64,000 nt of DNA from Lysobacter sp. CFH 32150 (GCF_022758295.1 NZ_JALDWJ010000008.1:1-64000), one strand, 5' to 3'. Shown: positions 1 through 9,057, counted from the stretch's first letter. Program-made: numbers and translations. Notes: a model not told the origin generated them from the sequence alone.

Positions 1-32
1 AGGCCCGTCCGCAAGGACGGGCCTTCTTCTTT
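1..32 (+). terminator. Rho-independent terminator at left edge
   Basis: A perfect 10-bp stem (AGGCCCGTCC / GGACGGGCCT) closed by GCAA is followed by TCTTCTTT. It ends a transcript that starts left of the window. The 5S-like sequence just downstream suggests that this transcript is an rRNA operon, but that is inference. Confidence 0.85.
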
Positions 33-67
33 GTACGTGCGGCACCACCCACCCCGGCCCGCGTGCC

Positions 68-92
68 TGCGAGAGTAGGTCATCGCCAGGGC
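68..92 (+). rRNA. 3' tail of 5S rRNA (fragment)
   Basis: The stretch containing GCGAGAGTAGGTCATCGCCA matches from memory the conserved 3' end of xanthomonad 5S rRNA, including its last helix strand. The 5' part of a 5S gene is not present: a terminator lies only 36 bases upstream. It is therefore a truncated copy, probably left by recombination or decay near an rRNA operon. A full 5S rRNA is expected just left of the window. Confidence 0.6.
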
Positions 93-100
93 CTTTATCC

Positions 101-131
101 AAAACCCCGTAGCTCACGCTGCAGGGTCTTT
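101..131 (+). terminator. Rho-independent terminator after the 5S remnant
   Basis: A 10-bp stem with one A-C mismatch and one G-T wobble (104-113 with 118-127, loop TCAC) is preceded by four A and followed by CTTTGG. It looks like a second rRNA-operon terminator kept with the 5S fragment. Bases 132-194 hold nothing I can recognise. Confidence 0.6.
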
Positions 132-194
132 GGACGACCGAAAACAGAATGACTAAATCATCCTTATTAACTTTGATTTAGTTATGGCATAGGC

Positions 195-1673
195 CTAGAA
201 CAATGACGGCTTGTCCGAGCTATCCCTGGTTCGGCGTACAGGTGACCAGCCGCCGGCCCCCGCTTTGGGGGCCATGCCATCGCCATTTGGCTTGCGCCGC
301 TCATTGGCCTCGCGGTGCGAGGCTTCGGCCAACACTTTGAACTGTCGCTCGCGTTGCAGCCAGAGCTCGTCGGTGACTTCCTGCTGCCGCTCGCGTCCAT
401 GTTTGCGGGTGACCGCGTCTTCTTCGAGGCCGGTCTCCGGGATCTTTGAGAAGGGGATCCGCATGGGCGCGGCGTCCTGCATCACGGCTTCCTGCATCGC
501 GCCGAAGTACATGGTGTTGTTGCCGTAGCGCTGGTTAATGCGATCCAGTACGGAGCTCATGGTCTTGGCCCGATGGCGCTCCTCCATCAGCTCGGCGGTG
601 ACGCTGCCGACGGGTTCGAGGTTCCCCAGCGTCACCGCGACCGATAGCGGCGGGTTCCGCTTGGCATGCCAGCGGCCTTGTTGCATGGCGCGTTCCAGGG
701 CGGCGAGTTGCTCCCCGATGAGACGCAGTAGCGTGGGAGTGTCGTCGATCGGTGCGAAGGCGAGGTCGCGCTCAAATCGCGCTTCCAGTCCGACGAAACG
801 AATACGGATCGACAGCCCGCCGGCGAGAAACTTCTCGTGCCGCAACCGCATCGCCGCTTTGGCCAGTAGCTTGAACAGCACTGAGCGGGCGCCATCGTAG
901 TTGCGCAACTCCGGACCGAGTACATGCGAATGTCCGATTGAACCGCGCTTGGTGGCGCGTTCGGGAACGTCGAACCCGCGGAGTTGCAACCAGTAGCGTT
1001 CGCCTTCGATGCTGCCCCAGGCTGCGCGCAGGTATTCGCGTGGAGCGGCGCAGAGTTGCTGCGCAGTGTGGATGCCGGCTGCGCGCAAGCGATGTTCCAT
1101 CGAGGGGCCGATGCCGCAGAAATCGCGCAGCTCCAACCCGTGCAGGGCGTGCGGTAAATCTGATTGCTCAAGTACGGTCAACCCGTCCGGCTTGTGCATG
1201 TCGGACGCGGTCTTGGCGAGGAACTTGTTTGGTGCGATCCCGATCGAGCAGCGGATCGCGGGGCTGTATTCGCGATCGATCAAGGTCTGCTTGATCTTGC
1301 ACGCGATCGCCTCGGCGTTGTCGCGTTGGCGTTCACGCCCAAGGAGCCAGCACGGTACTTCGTCGATCGACTCGGCCTTGCCGTGCGGGATGCAGTCCCC
1401 TATCGCCGCCATCAACTCGTGATGTAGTTCAACGTAACGCGCCGGCCGCGCCTCAACCAGCATGATGTCCGGGCAGCGTTCGAGGGCTTCCCACACCGCG
1501 GTGCCGGTCTTCACGCCATGCGCCTTGGCTTCGTAGCTGGCAGCGATGCAGCAGGTGGTTGGCGCCATTACCGGGACCACGCCGACCGGGCGATTGCGCA
1601 GGCGTGGCTCGTCGTACTGCTCAACTGAAGCGAAGTACGAGTTGAAGTCGACGAACAGGCAACGCAGGGTCAT
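195..1673 (-). CDS. Y-family DNA polymerase (ImpB/MucB/SamB-type)
   Basis: Probable translesion DNA polymerase, 492 residues. The N-terminal catalytic palm carries FVDFNSYFASVE with the first metal aspartate at D9, and SIDEV with D104/E105 supplies the second acidic pair. The fingers (YEAK, about residue 47) and the helix-hairpin-helix thumb (FCGIGPSMEHRLRAAGI, about 185-200) follow, then the little-finger domain. Because the acidic residues are intact it is not an ImuB-type inactive paralogue. No umuD, imuA or dnaE2 lies beside it. The C-terminal 80 residues are charged and low in complexity, perhaps carrying a clamp-binding tail. It is convergent with nothing and lies 91 bases from rpiA. 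Annotation pipelines often label this family 'type VI secretion protein ImpB', which is misleading. Confidence 0.9.
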   Translation of the reverse strand: MTLRCLFVDFNSYFASVEQYDEPRLRNRPVGVVPVMAPTTCCIAASYEAKAHGVKTGTAVWEALERCPDIMLVEARPARYVELHHELMAAIGDCIPHGKAESIDEVPCWLLGRERQRDNAEAIACKIKQTLIDREYSPAIRCSIGIAPNKFLAKTASDMHKPDGLTVLEQSDLPHALHGLELRDFCGIGPSMEHRLRAAGIHTAQQLCAAPREYLRAAWGSIEGERYWLQLRGFDVPERATKRGSIGHSHVLGPELRNYDGARSVLFKLLAKAAMRLRHEKFLAGGLSIRIRFVGLEARFERDLAFAPIDDTPTLLRLIGEQLAALERAMQQGRWHAKRNPPLSVAVTLGNLEPVGSVTAELMEERHRAKTMSSVLDRINQRYGNNTMYFGAMQEAVMQDAAPMRIPFSKIPETGLEEDAVTRKHGRERQQEVTDELWLQRERQFKVLAEASHREANERRKPNGDGMAPKAGAGGWSPVRRTRDSSDKPSLF

Positions 1674-1764
1674 GGCGGAACCGAATCGCTTGGACAGCCA
1701 GTATCGCGCCGCCGCGTCTCAGTCGCCGAGATGCTTCCGGATCAGCGATTTAGGGTTCATTGAT

Positions 1765-2412
1765 TTAGAGCAGGATCGGCGGTTCGCCACCGATGATCAC
1801 CACATCCGCCGGGCGTCGCGCGAACAGCCCGACGCAGACCACGCCTGGGATCTGCGCGAGTTCGCGTTCGAGGCCGACCGGATCGACGATGGCGAGCCCG
1901 TGCACATCGAGGACCCAGTTGCCGTTGTCGGTAACCACGCCATCGCGCCACACCGGCTGGCCGCCGGTCTTGGCCACGATCGCGCGCGCGACCAGGCTGC
2001 GTGCCATCGGGATCACTTCGACGGGCAACGGGAACTTGCCGAGTACGTCGACGCGCTTGGCAGGGTCGATGACGCAGACGAACTTTCCACTTGCCTCGGC
2101 GATGATCTTCTCGCGTGTGAGCGCCGCACCTCCGCCCTTGATCAGGCGCTTGAACGGATCGCATTCGTCGGCACCGTCGACGTATAGCGGCAGCGGGCCG
2201 GTAGCGTTGAGGTCGAGGACTTCGATGCCGTGGCTGCGCAGGCGCTGCGTACTTTGCTCCGAACTCGATACCGCGCCGGCGATGCGGTGCTTGATGCGGC
2301 CGAGCGCGTCGATGAAGTAGGCGACGGTGGAACCGGTGCCGACGCCGACGATCATGCCGTCCTCGACGTAATCGATGGCTTTTTCCGCCGCCAGGCGCTT
2401 GGCTTCAGACAT
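1765..2412 (-). CDS. rpiA: Ribose-5-phosphate isomerase A
   Basis: Interconverts ribose 5-phosphate and ribulose 5-phosphate in the cytosolic pentose phosphate pathway. The 215 residues match the usual length (219 in E. coli). The phosphate-binding GTGSTV is at 25-30, DGADE at 79-83 and [11 protein letters not shown] at 92-102. D79, D82, K92 and E101 align with the E. coli active-site D81, D84, K94 and E103. It is the last gene of a minus-strand operon fau-EVE-rpiA, starting 3 bases after the EVE gene's stop codon. Confidence 0.97.
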   Translation of the reverse strand: MSEAKRLAAEKAIDYVEDGMIVGVGTGSTVAYFIDALGRIKHRIAGAVSSSEQSTQRLRSHGIEVLDLNATGPLPLYVDGADECDPFKRLIKGGGAALTREKIIAEASGKFVCVIDPAKRVDVLGKFPLPVEVIPMARSLVARAIVAKTGGQPVWRDGVVTDNGNWVLDVHGLAIVDPVGLERELAQIPGVVCVGLFARRPADVVIIGGEPPILL

Positions 2413-2415
2413 GGC

Positions 2416-2883
2416 TTATTCCAGGGAAAGAAGGAGTTTCCATTGTGCTGCGGACACCGGCAGCACAGACAGACGGCTGCCGCGGCGGATCAGCGCGAAC
2501 TCTTCGCCGAGTGCATCGGCGTGCTGCTTGATCTCTTCCAGTGGAAGCGTGCGTTTGAACTTGCGTTCGAAAGCGACGTCGACCAGCGACCAACGCGGGT
2601 CTTCGCGGGTACTCTTCGGATCGAAGTAATCGGACTTCGGGTCGAATTGGGAGGGGTCCGGATATGCGTCGCTGACGATCTTCGCGGTGCCGACGATCCC
2701 AGGCACGTCGCAACTGGAGTGATAGAGCAACACGCCGTCGCCAACGTGCATGGCACGCATGTTGTTGCGCGCCTGGTAATTGCGGACGCCGTTCCACGGT
2801 TCGGTACCGACGCGTTGCAGGTCGTCGATCGAGAATGCGTCAGGCTCGGATTTCATCAACCAGTAGCGGCGGACTCGGCTCAT
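2416..2883 (-). CDS. EVE domain-containing protein
   Basis: A 155-residue protein made of a single EVE domain. The signature YWLMKSEPDAFSIDDL is at residues 7-22, followed by WNGVRNYQARNNMR. The family has a PUA-like fold and is thought to bind modified bases in RNA or DNA. The start at 2883 is chosen because its ATG overlaps the fau stop codon (ATGA) and the protein then begins at the conserved motif. A longer reading in the same frame runs over fau and is not real. Its position between fau and rpiA suggests a housekeeping role. Confidence 0.93.
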   Translation of the reverse strand: MSRVRRYWLMKSEPDAFSIDDLQRVGTEPWNGVRNYQARNNMRAMHVGDGVLLYHSSCDVPGIVGTAKIVSDAYPDPSQFDPKSDYFDPKSTREDPRWSLVDVAFERKFKRTLPLEEIKQHADALGEEFALIRRGSRLSVLPVSAAQWKLLLSLE

Positions 2884-3503
2884 GCGGGCATCGTGTCTTG
2901 CGGGTTGGTACCGAACAGAAGTGTGCCGCGTTCGTGGCAGACCGCATCCAGCGCGACGTCCCAATCCGCGGGTGCGAGCGCATCGGTCTGTTGCGCGGCG
3001 AACGCGGCACCGACCAGCCATGGCGGCGCGGCGTTCCGTCCTTGGGCTGCACGCTCGTGGCGGAACGCGAAGCTGCGATCGTACCAGCCGCCGCCCATCC
3101 CCAGCCGATGGCCAGTGTGGTCGAAACCGACCAGCGGCAGCACGACCAATGCCATCTGCTGCGCGTCGAGCAGCGAGGAGGGCGTGATATCGGGTTCTGG
3201 AATGCCGTGACGATTGCTGACCAGTGCATCGCCTGGGCGCCATGGGGCGAAACGCAGGCGGCCGTCATCGTGCAACAGCGGCAGGCAATAAATGCATTCG
3301 GGTGGCAAACGCAGTTGCCAGGCGTGCAGCGCGATTTCTCCGTCCATCGCCCAATAGCCGGCGACATAGCCGGAAACGGGTGCGAACGGCAGCGTGAGCA
3401 GCCGTCCGGCGAGCACCTCGGCGGCAGCGATGCGTTCGGGAGCGGAAATCGCGCGGCGGCGCGCACGCAGTTCTCGACGCAGTGCGTTGCGATCAGTCGT
3501 CAT
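2880..3503 (-). CDS. fau: 5-formyltetrahydrofolate cyclo-ligase
   Basis: ATP-dependent conversion of 5-formyl-THF to 5,10-methenyl-THF in one-carbon metabolism (YgfA family). It is 207 residues. The N-terminal basic region RRELRARRRAIS precedes the diagnostic substrate/ATP-binding motif GHRLGMGGGWYDRSF near residues 131-145. It directly follows the 6S RNA gene, the same ssrS-fau order as in E. coli, so it is probably co-transcribed with 6S RNA by read-through. Its stop overlaps the EVE start. Confidence 0.95.
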   Translation of the reverse strand: MTTDRNALRRELRARRRAISAPERIAAAEVLAGRLLTLPFAPVSGYVAGYWAMDGEIALHAWQLRLPPECIYCLPLLHDDGRLRFAPWRPGDALVSNRHGIPEPDITPSSLLDAQQMALVVLPLVGFDHTGHRLGMGGGWYDRSFAFRHERAAQGRNAAPPWLVGAAFAAQQTDALAPADWDVALDAVCHERGTLLFGTNPQDTMPA

Positions 3504-3560
3504 GGGCTGAAGTCAGGCGAACGCACGGGGATTGGCGCATGAATGCGCCGCAGAAAAAAA

Positions 3561-3744
3561 CATCCTCCGCCGTGAAGATGCGCGCGAAACGACCTTGAAC
3601 CCGGGGTTCAAGTGGGAACGCTTGGCTGCCTTCGGGCTTCCCGCTCGTGGCGGACTTGCACACCCGGCACCCGCTGCATCCCCGTGGTCGTCAATAAGGG
3701 ACAAGGCGAATGTTTGCGCGCGCCGTCGACACAGCAGAGGACGC
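3561..3744 (-). ncRNA. ssrS: 6S RNA
   Basis: About 184 nt, a regulator that mimics an open promoter and binds sigma-70 RNA polymerase. On the minus strand the 3' part contains CTTGAACCCCGGGTTCAAGG, close to the E. coli 6S sequence CTTGAACCAAGGGTTCAAGG. The ends are complementary: GTCCTCTGC near the 5' end with GCGGAGGAT at the 3' end form the closing stem. A run of seven T (3560 down to 3554) follows the stem. The location between zapA and fau is the conserved gammaproteobacterial position. End points are estimated to within a few bases. Confidence 0.9.
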
Positions 3745-3750
3745 GAACGA

Positions 3751-3778
3751 AGTATAACGCGCTCGTCGCGATTGCCAA
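3751..3778 (-). promoter_or_regulatory. Promoter of 6S RNA
   Basis: Read on the minus strand, TTGGCA (3778-3773) is followed by a 16-bp spacer and TATACT (3756-3751). The -10 box ends about seven bases before the inferred 6S 5' end at 3744, so spacing supports both calls. Confidence 0.75.
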
Positions 3779-3814
3779 CTTCCGTTCGTCGGCCGCGCAT
3801 GTGCAACAACGCGT

Positions 3815-4123
3815 TCAGCGTGCAGGTTGTTCGAGCAAGCCGTCGAGTTTGCGGTGCAGATCGCCGAGCGTACGCTTGAGCTCGCGATCGCGGCTGTCGC
3901 TGTCATTGCGTAGTTGTTGCAATTCATGCGCGAGATTGAGCGCGGCGAGCACGGCGACGCGATCGAGTGCGGCCATGCGGTTGCTGCCGCGGATCTCTCG
4001 CATCTTTGCGTCGAGCAGTTTTGCCGCGGCGGTCAGGCTGTCGCGTTCGTCGGGCTCGCAGCCGACCGTGTATTCACGATCCAGAATGCGGATACTGACC
4101 GGCTCGCTGGTCGATTTTGTCAC
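3815..4123 (-). CDS. zapA: Cell division protein ZapA
   Basis: A 102-residue FtsZ-associated protein that cross-links FtsZ filaments in the Z ring. It has the ZapA pattern VSIRILDREYTVGC (9-22), followed by LLDAKMREIR and a C-terminal coiled coil from about 55 to 95. It lies upstream of the 6S RNA as in E. coli and 28 bases downstream of a small coiled-coil gene. Confidence 0.93.
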   Translation of the reverse strand: MTKSTSEPVSIRILDREYTVGCEPDERDSLTAAAKLLDAKMREIRGSNRMAALDRVAVLAALNLAHELQQLRNDSDSRDRELKRTLGDLHRKLDGLLEQPAR

Positions 4124-4151
4124 GTGTGCCGGATCCTCATGAGCATGGGCT

Positions 4152-4373
4152 TCATGTGTGTTGTTCCAGCGATTTCAGCCTGGTGATCATCGCTTCGACC
4201 CGCGAGCGCGCCTGTTCGTTCTTCGCCAGCAGCTGTGCGCGTTCGCTGGCGAGTTGTTCCTGCTGCTGGCGCAGGCTGCGGTTTTCGTCGGTCAGGCGCT
4301 GCGCCAGCGTGGCGAGCTGGTCGAAGCGTGCGGCCAGGGAGCGCAGTTGGGCAAGGGCGTCGGCGGTATCCAT
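4152..4373 (-). CDS. Small coiled-coil protein (TIGR02449-like)
   Basis: A 73-residue protein that is almost wholly a heptad-rich coiled coil (ALAQLRSLAARFDQLATLAQ...), with no signal or membrane segment. It resembles the small conserved family often found directly before zapA in pseudomonads and xanthomonads, so a role at the divisome like ZapB is plausible but unproven. It is followed by zapA after 28 bases. Confidence 0.8.
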   Translation of the reverse strand: MDTADALAQLRSLAARFDQLATLAQRLTDENRSLRQQQEQLASERAQLLAKNEQARSRVEAMITRLKSLEQHT

Positions 4374-4404
4374 GCGGGCACGATAGGGAGCGGGTCGGGG
4401 CCGG

Positions 4405-7400
4405 TCAAGGCAAGGTGGAGAATACCGGGGTCGCGCCGATCGCAGGCGCCCAGTTGCGGATCAGCGCCAGGCAGCGGTGGGCGTCGATCGGCGGCGACAG
4501 CCAGTAGCCCTGGATTTCGTCGCAGCCATGTGCGCGCAGGAACTGCATCTGCGCTTCTTCCTCCACGCCTTCGGCGACCACGTTCAGGCCGAGCGAATGC
4601 GCCATCGTGATCACCGTGCTGGTGATGGCTTCGTCGTCGGCATCTCGGGTGAGGTCGCCGATGAACTCCTTGTCGATCTTCAGCGTGGTGATTGGCAGTC
4701 GCTTGAGGTAGGCGAGCGAGGAATAGCCGGTGCCGAAATCATCGACCGCGAGCTGCACGCCGAGGTCGCGGATCGCCTGCAGCGTGGCCGCGGTTTGCGC
4801 GGCGTTGGCCATGACCACGCTTTCGGTGAGTTCCAGTTCGAGGTATTCGGCCGGCACGTCGGTTTCTTCGAGCACCCGAGCGACCATGTTCGGCAAGTCG
4901 CCGCGCAACAGTTGCAGCGCGGACACGTTCACCGCCATCGTCAGACGTTCCAGTCCATGCTGGCGCCAGCGCTTGAGCGTGTAGCAGGCCTCGCGCAGCG
5001 CCCATTCGCCGATATCGAGGATCAAACCGCTCTCCTCGGCTAGCGGGATGAACTGCATCGGCGGGATCTCGCCGTACTCCGGGCTGGTCCAGCGCAGCAA
5101 TGCTTCGACGCCGGTGATGCGTGGCTGCGACAGCGACAGCTTCGGCTGGAACACCAGGCGTAGTTCGTTGCGATCGAGCACTTTGCGCAGTGCCGCGGAA
5201 ATCGTCGCGCGGCGGCGGATCGCAATGTCCATCGACTCGGTGTAGCGCATGTAGATGCGCCGGCCGGCGGCCTTGGCCTGGTACATCGCGGTGTCGGCGT
5301 GCTTGAGCAGGTCGGTCGGCACCTGCGCGTTGTCTGGGTAGATGCTGATGCCTATCGACGGCGTGATCGCGACATCCTGGTGGTCGTCGATGTCCAGCGG
5401 GACTTCGAAGGACGTGATGATCTCGCGCGCGATTTTCTCCGCTTCCTCGGGAGCGTCGATGTTCTCCAGCACCACGGTGAATTCGTCGCCGCCGAGCCGG
5501 GCCACGGTGTGCTGCGGGCCGACGGTCTGCTGCAGGCGCGCGGCGGTGGCGCGCAGGATGCGGTCGCCGGCAGCGTGGCCGAGCGAGTCGTTGATGTCCT
5601 TGAAGCGGTCGAGGTCGAGGAAAAGTACTGCGATCCGGCTGTCCTGACGGCGCGCACGCACGATCGCGCGCGACAGCCGCTCGGACAGCAGCGCACGGTT
5701 GGGGAGGCTGGTCAGGGTGTCGTAATTGGCGAGATAGCGCAGTTCCTGTTCGGCGCGCTTCTTGTCTGTGATGTCGGACAGCACGGCGACGTAATGGCCG
5801 CGCTGGCCGCTGGCATCGTGCACCGCGCTGCTCTCGATCCAGCACAGGAATTCGTCGCCGTCCTTGCGCTGCTGCCACATCTCGCCGGACCAGTGACCGT
5901 TGCGTTCGAGCTCCTGGCGCACCTGGCGATAGAACTCCGGATCGTGCTGGGTGCTGTCGAGCAGGCTGGAGGAACGACCGATCACGTCGGCATCGTTGTA
6001 GCCGCTCATGCGGCTGAAGGCGGGGTTGATCGAGATGAACTGGAAGTCGCGGTCGAGCACCGCCACCGCTTCGGCCATGCTGCGCAGGACCTCGCTGGCG
6101 ATACGGCGTTCGCGCTCGGCATTGCGGCTGGCGGAGATATCGCGGGCGGTGCCGGCGATGCGCAGGGCGCGGCCGTCAGGGCCGCGTTCGACGATGCGGC
6201 CCCGCGCGCGTACCCAGGTCCAGCCGCCGGGACCGCGCACGCGGTGTTCGGAAGTGAACAACGAGCTGCCCCCGCGCAGGTGTTCGCGCAGGCGGTCCTG
6301 CACCCGCGGCAGGTCTTCCGGATGGATTTCATGCTGCTGCTCGACTTCGCTCTTGACGGCGATTTCGGGCCGGTGCGGATTGCCATCCTGTGCACGCATG
6401 CTGTGCAGTTCGCGGCGATTCAGATCGTAGTCCCAGAACAATTCGCCGGAGGCCCACAGCGCTAATTGCAGGCGTTCCTCACGATCGCGGATCTGGGAGA
6501 AGTAGCCACGTTCGCGCTTGCGGCGCTGGTGCAGTTGCCAACCGAGTGCGGCGAGCAGGCCCAACGCCAGCAGGACATACGCGGCCAGGGCGAGGGGATG
6601 CCGCCAGAGCGGTGGCTCGACCCGCACCGGGACGCGCAGCTCTTGCGGGTTCCACACGCCATCGCGGTTGGTGGCTTGGACGCGGAAGATGTAATTGCCC
6701 GCCGGCAAGCGGGTGTAGGTGACCTCGGACTGGCTGCCGTTGTCGATCCAGCCTGCGTCGAAACCCTCCATGCGATAGCGATAGCGGATGTCGGTGCCAC
6801 CGGCGTAGTCGAGCGCACCGATGCGCAGGCGCACGATGCCGGCATCAGGAGGAACGCTCAGTTCCTGCGAGTGCCACAAGATGCCTCCGTCGGCTGCGTC
6901 GGCGCCGATCCGTGCCGATAGCAACCGCACCGGCGGCTGGTATGGGCTGTCATGGATCAGGCGGGGGTCGAACAGGTTCAGGCCGCGCACGCCACCGAAC
7001 ATCAAGCGCCCGTCGGCCAACTGCAGTGCCGCGCCTCCGTTGAATTCCAGGTCCTGCAAGCCATCGCTGAGGCCATAGCCGCGGACATGGCCGCGCGCCG
7101 GGTCGAAGCGCAACAGGCCGGAATCGGTGCCAAGCCACAACAGGCCGCGCGGCGATTCGGCCAGCGAGAACACCACCGGTACCGGCGCCGTGCCCAGCGC
7201 GGTGGCTAGCGGGTGTTCGAAATGAATGCGGCCATCTTTCGTCTCCACCACCCGGCTCAGTCCGGAATGGGTAGCGATCCAGAGGGTGCCGTCGGTCGCT
7301 TCCAGCACCGCGCGCACCAGGTTGCCGGCGAGGCTGTCGGGTTGGTCGGGTTGATGGCGGAAATGGCGAATGCTGCCACTGCCGGGATCGAGCAGGTCGA

Positions 7401-9057
7401 GACCGTCCGCGGTGCCGCTCCAGACCCGGCCGCGGCGATCCACCCATACCGCATGCACCAGCGCGCGACCACTGCTCGGCGCGCTGGTCTCGCCGCGGCG
7501 TCGGACTGCGCCAGTCGCGGGTTGGTAGTACAGCAGGCCGTCGCCCTGGCTGCCCAGCCAGAGGCTGCCGTCACGGTCGCGGGCCAGGCTGCGGATGCCG
7601 AGCCCCTCGAAACCGGATAGCGCTACTGCCCCGATGCTGCCATCGCGTGGATCCAGCCGGGCCAGGCCGCGGGTGGTGGCGATCCAGAACCGGCCGTCGC
7701 CCATCGGTGCGAACGCCATGGTCCGCAACGGCGCGGTCGACGTCGGTGCCGGGAACAGCGCGGTCAACTTGGGGCTGATGTCCTCGAAGCGATCCGTGCC
7801 CTGCCGGTAGCGCAGCAGGCGGCCACCGTCCGTGCCGAGCCACCAATCACCGGCGGTGTCTTCGAATATGGAGCGGATGCTGTTGGCAGCGGCGCTGGCG
7901 CCGGTGCCCGGATCGAGATCGAGCAGGTAGCGAAAACGGGTGCCGCCCGGGTCGGTGACCGCCGGGCCGCGGAACTGGCCACCAAGCCAGAGTGCGCCGC
8001 CGCGATCGAGCAGCAGGCTGCCGATCGAATCCTCTGGCAGGCTGGCGGGGATCGAGGGAATCTCGCGGATCGTTTCCACCGCGCCGGTAGTCGGGTCGAA
8101 GCGGCGCAGCCCGCTACCAAATGCGGACAGCCACAAATGCTGGTCGGGAGTTTCGATCAGGGCGCGGATGTCGGTCCCGCCTTCATTGTCCTGCGGGCGT
8201 GGCAATACCGGCAGTAAGTCGCGACCATCGTCCTGCAGTCGGAACAAGCCGTCGGCGCTGCCGACCCAGAGTCGTCCGTTGTGATCGAACAGTAGGCTGC
8301 GCATCGGCTGCGCCGGGCCGATGCGCTCGATGCCGCCGCGCGCGCCGATCCGGTACAGCCCGGTACCGTTGGCGTACCAGACCACGCCATCGGGTCCGGC
8401 GCGCAAGGCTTGCCAGGGTGCGGTCAGGGTGTGCTTGGGGTCGAGCCGAAGCACCACGTCGCGGCCGCCGCTGACGGCATCGAGCCGCTCCAGCCCCGCG
8501 GGCGTGCCGATCCATACCTTGCCGCCCTGCGCCAGCAATGCCAGCACCTGTTTCTGTGGCGCCTGCTGGTCGGCCTGCGCGGCCGGATAGCGGCGGATGC
8601 TGCCGTCGGCCAGGTCGAGCCGGGCGACGTGCTGTGAATACGTGCCGATCCATAACGCCCGCTGGCCTTCGACCGCAAGCGCGGTGATGTAGCTGTCGGG
8701 CAGGCTGGCCGGATCTCGCGGATCGTGGCGGAATAGGCGATAGCGCTGGCCATCGTAACGATGCAGTCCGCCTTGGGTCCCGACCCAGATGAACCCGTCC
8801 GGATCCTGTGCCAGCGCGGTGACGGTGTTCTGCGCCAGGCCGCGTTCGCCGCCAATGCGCTGGAAGTAGTAATCGCGGGTGGCCGATAGCGCCGGGGCGA
8901 TCGCCAGCAACGCCGCGACCAGCGTCAAGGCGACGCTGCGCCGACGCAAACCAGTGCCGCCCAAAGTGCGAAAAACGCGCACGAACACCCCATGCAGTGC
9001 GTGTCGACGTGCAGTGTGTCGGGATGCGACTGCTTGCGCAACAAGCCCGGCCCGCAT
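4405..9057 (-). CDS. Membrane c-di-GMP signalling protein: propeller, Y_Y_Y, PAS, GGDEF, EAL
   Basis: 1550 residues. A signal or anchor segment (41-58) leads to about 14 short WIGT/WLGT-type 'two-component regulator propeller' repeats (about 62-705). A Y_Y_Y domain follows (755-815), then a transmembrane helix (821-842), two PAS domains (about 860-980 and 990-1100), GGDEF (1108-1275, GGDEF at 1189-1193) and EAL (1285-1540). The EAL domain retains EALLRW (1318), ELTES (1409), DDFGTGYSSL (1439), KIDK (1460) and EGVEEEAQ (1496), so phosphodiesterase activity is likely. The GGDEF signature is canonical, but there is no RxxD inhibitory site five residues before it. The periplasmic propeller is probably a ligand sensor. 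No good ribosome site precedes the ATG at 9057; GTG codons near 8988-8982 are alternatives that keep the signal segment. Confidence 0.92.
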   Translation of the reverse strand: MRAGLVAQAVASRHTARRHALHGVFVRVFRTLGGTGLRRRSVALTLVAALLAIAPALSATRDYYFQRIGGERGLAQNTVTALAQDPDGFIWVGTQGGLHRYDGQRYRLFRHDPRDPASLPDSYITALAVEGQRALWIGTYSQHVARLDLADGSIRRYPAAQADQQAPQKQVLALLAQGGKVWIGTPAGLERLDAVSGGRDVVLRLDPKHTLTAPWQALRAGPDGVVWYANGTGLYRIGARGGIERIGPAQPMRSLLFDHNGRLWVGSADGLFRLQDDGRDLLPVLPRPQDNEGGTDIRALIETPDQHLWLSAFGSGLRRFDPTTGAVETIREIPSIPASLPEDSIGSLLLDRGGALWLGGQFRGPAVTDPGGTRFRYLLDLDPGTGASAAANSIRSIFEDTAGDWWLGTDGGRLLRYRQGTDRFEDISPKLTALFPAPTSTAPLRTMAFAPMGDGRFWIATTRGLARLDPRDGSIGAVALSGFEGLGIRSLARDRDGSLWLGSQGDGLLYYQPATGAVRRRGETSAPSSGRALVHAVWVDRRGRVWSGTADGLDLLDPGSGSIRHFRHQPDQPDSLAGNLVRAVLEATDGTLWIATHSGLSRVVETKDGRIHFEHPLATALGTAPVPVVFSLAESPRGLLWLGTDSGLLRFDPARGHVRGYGLSDGLQDLEFNGGAALQLADGRLMFGGVRGLNLFDPRLIHDSPYQPPVRLLSARIGADAADGGILWHSQELSVPPDAGIVRLRIGALDYAGGTDIRYRYRMEGFDAGWIDNGSQSEVTYTRLPAGNYIFRVQATNRDGVWNPQELRVPVRVEPPLWRHPLALAAYVLLALGLLAALGWQLHQRRKRERGYFSQIRDREERLQLALWASGELFWDYDLNRRELHSMRAQDGNPHRPEIAVKSEVEQQHEIHPEDLPRVQDRLREHLRGGSSLFTSEHRVRGPGGWTWVRARGRIVERGPDGRALRIAGTARDISASRNAERERRIASEVLRSMAEAVAVLDRDFQFISINPAFSRMSGYNDADVIGRSSSLLDSTQHDPEFYRQVRQELERNGHWSGEMWQQRKDGDEFLCWIESSAVHDASGQRGHYVAVLSDITDKKRAEQELRYLANYDTLTSLPNRALLSERLSRAIVRARRQDSRIAVLFLDLDRFKDINDSLGHAAGDRILRATAARLQQTVGPQHTVARLGGDEFTVVLENIDAPEEAEKIAREIITSFEVPLDIDDHQDVAITPSIGISIYPDNAQVPTDLLKHADTAMYQAKAAGRRIYMRYTESMDIAIRRRATISAALRKVLDRNELRLVFQPKLSLSQPRITGVEALLRWTSPEYGEIPPMQFIPLAEESGLILDIGEWALREACYTLKRWRQHGLERLTMAVNVSALQLLRGDLPNMVARVLEETDVPAEYLELELTESVVMANAAQTAATLQAIRDLGVQLAVDDFGTGYSSLAYLKRLPITTLKIDKEFIGDLTRDADDEAITSTVITMAHSLGLNVVAEGVEEEAQMQFLRAHGCDEIQGYWLSPPIDAHRCLALIRNWAPAIGATPVFSTLP

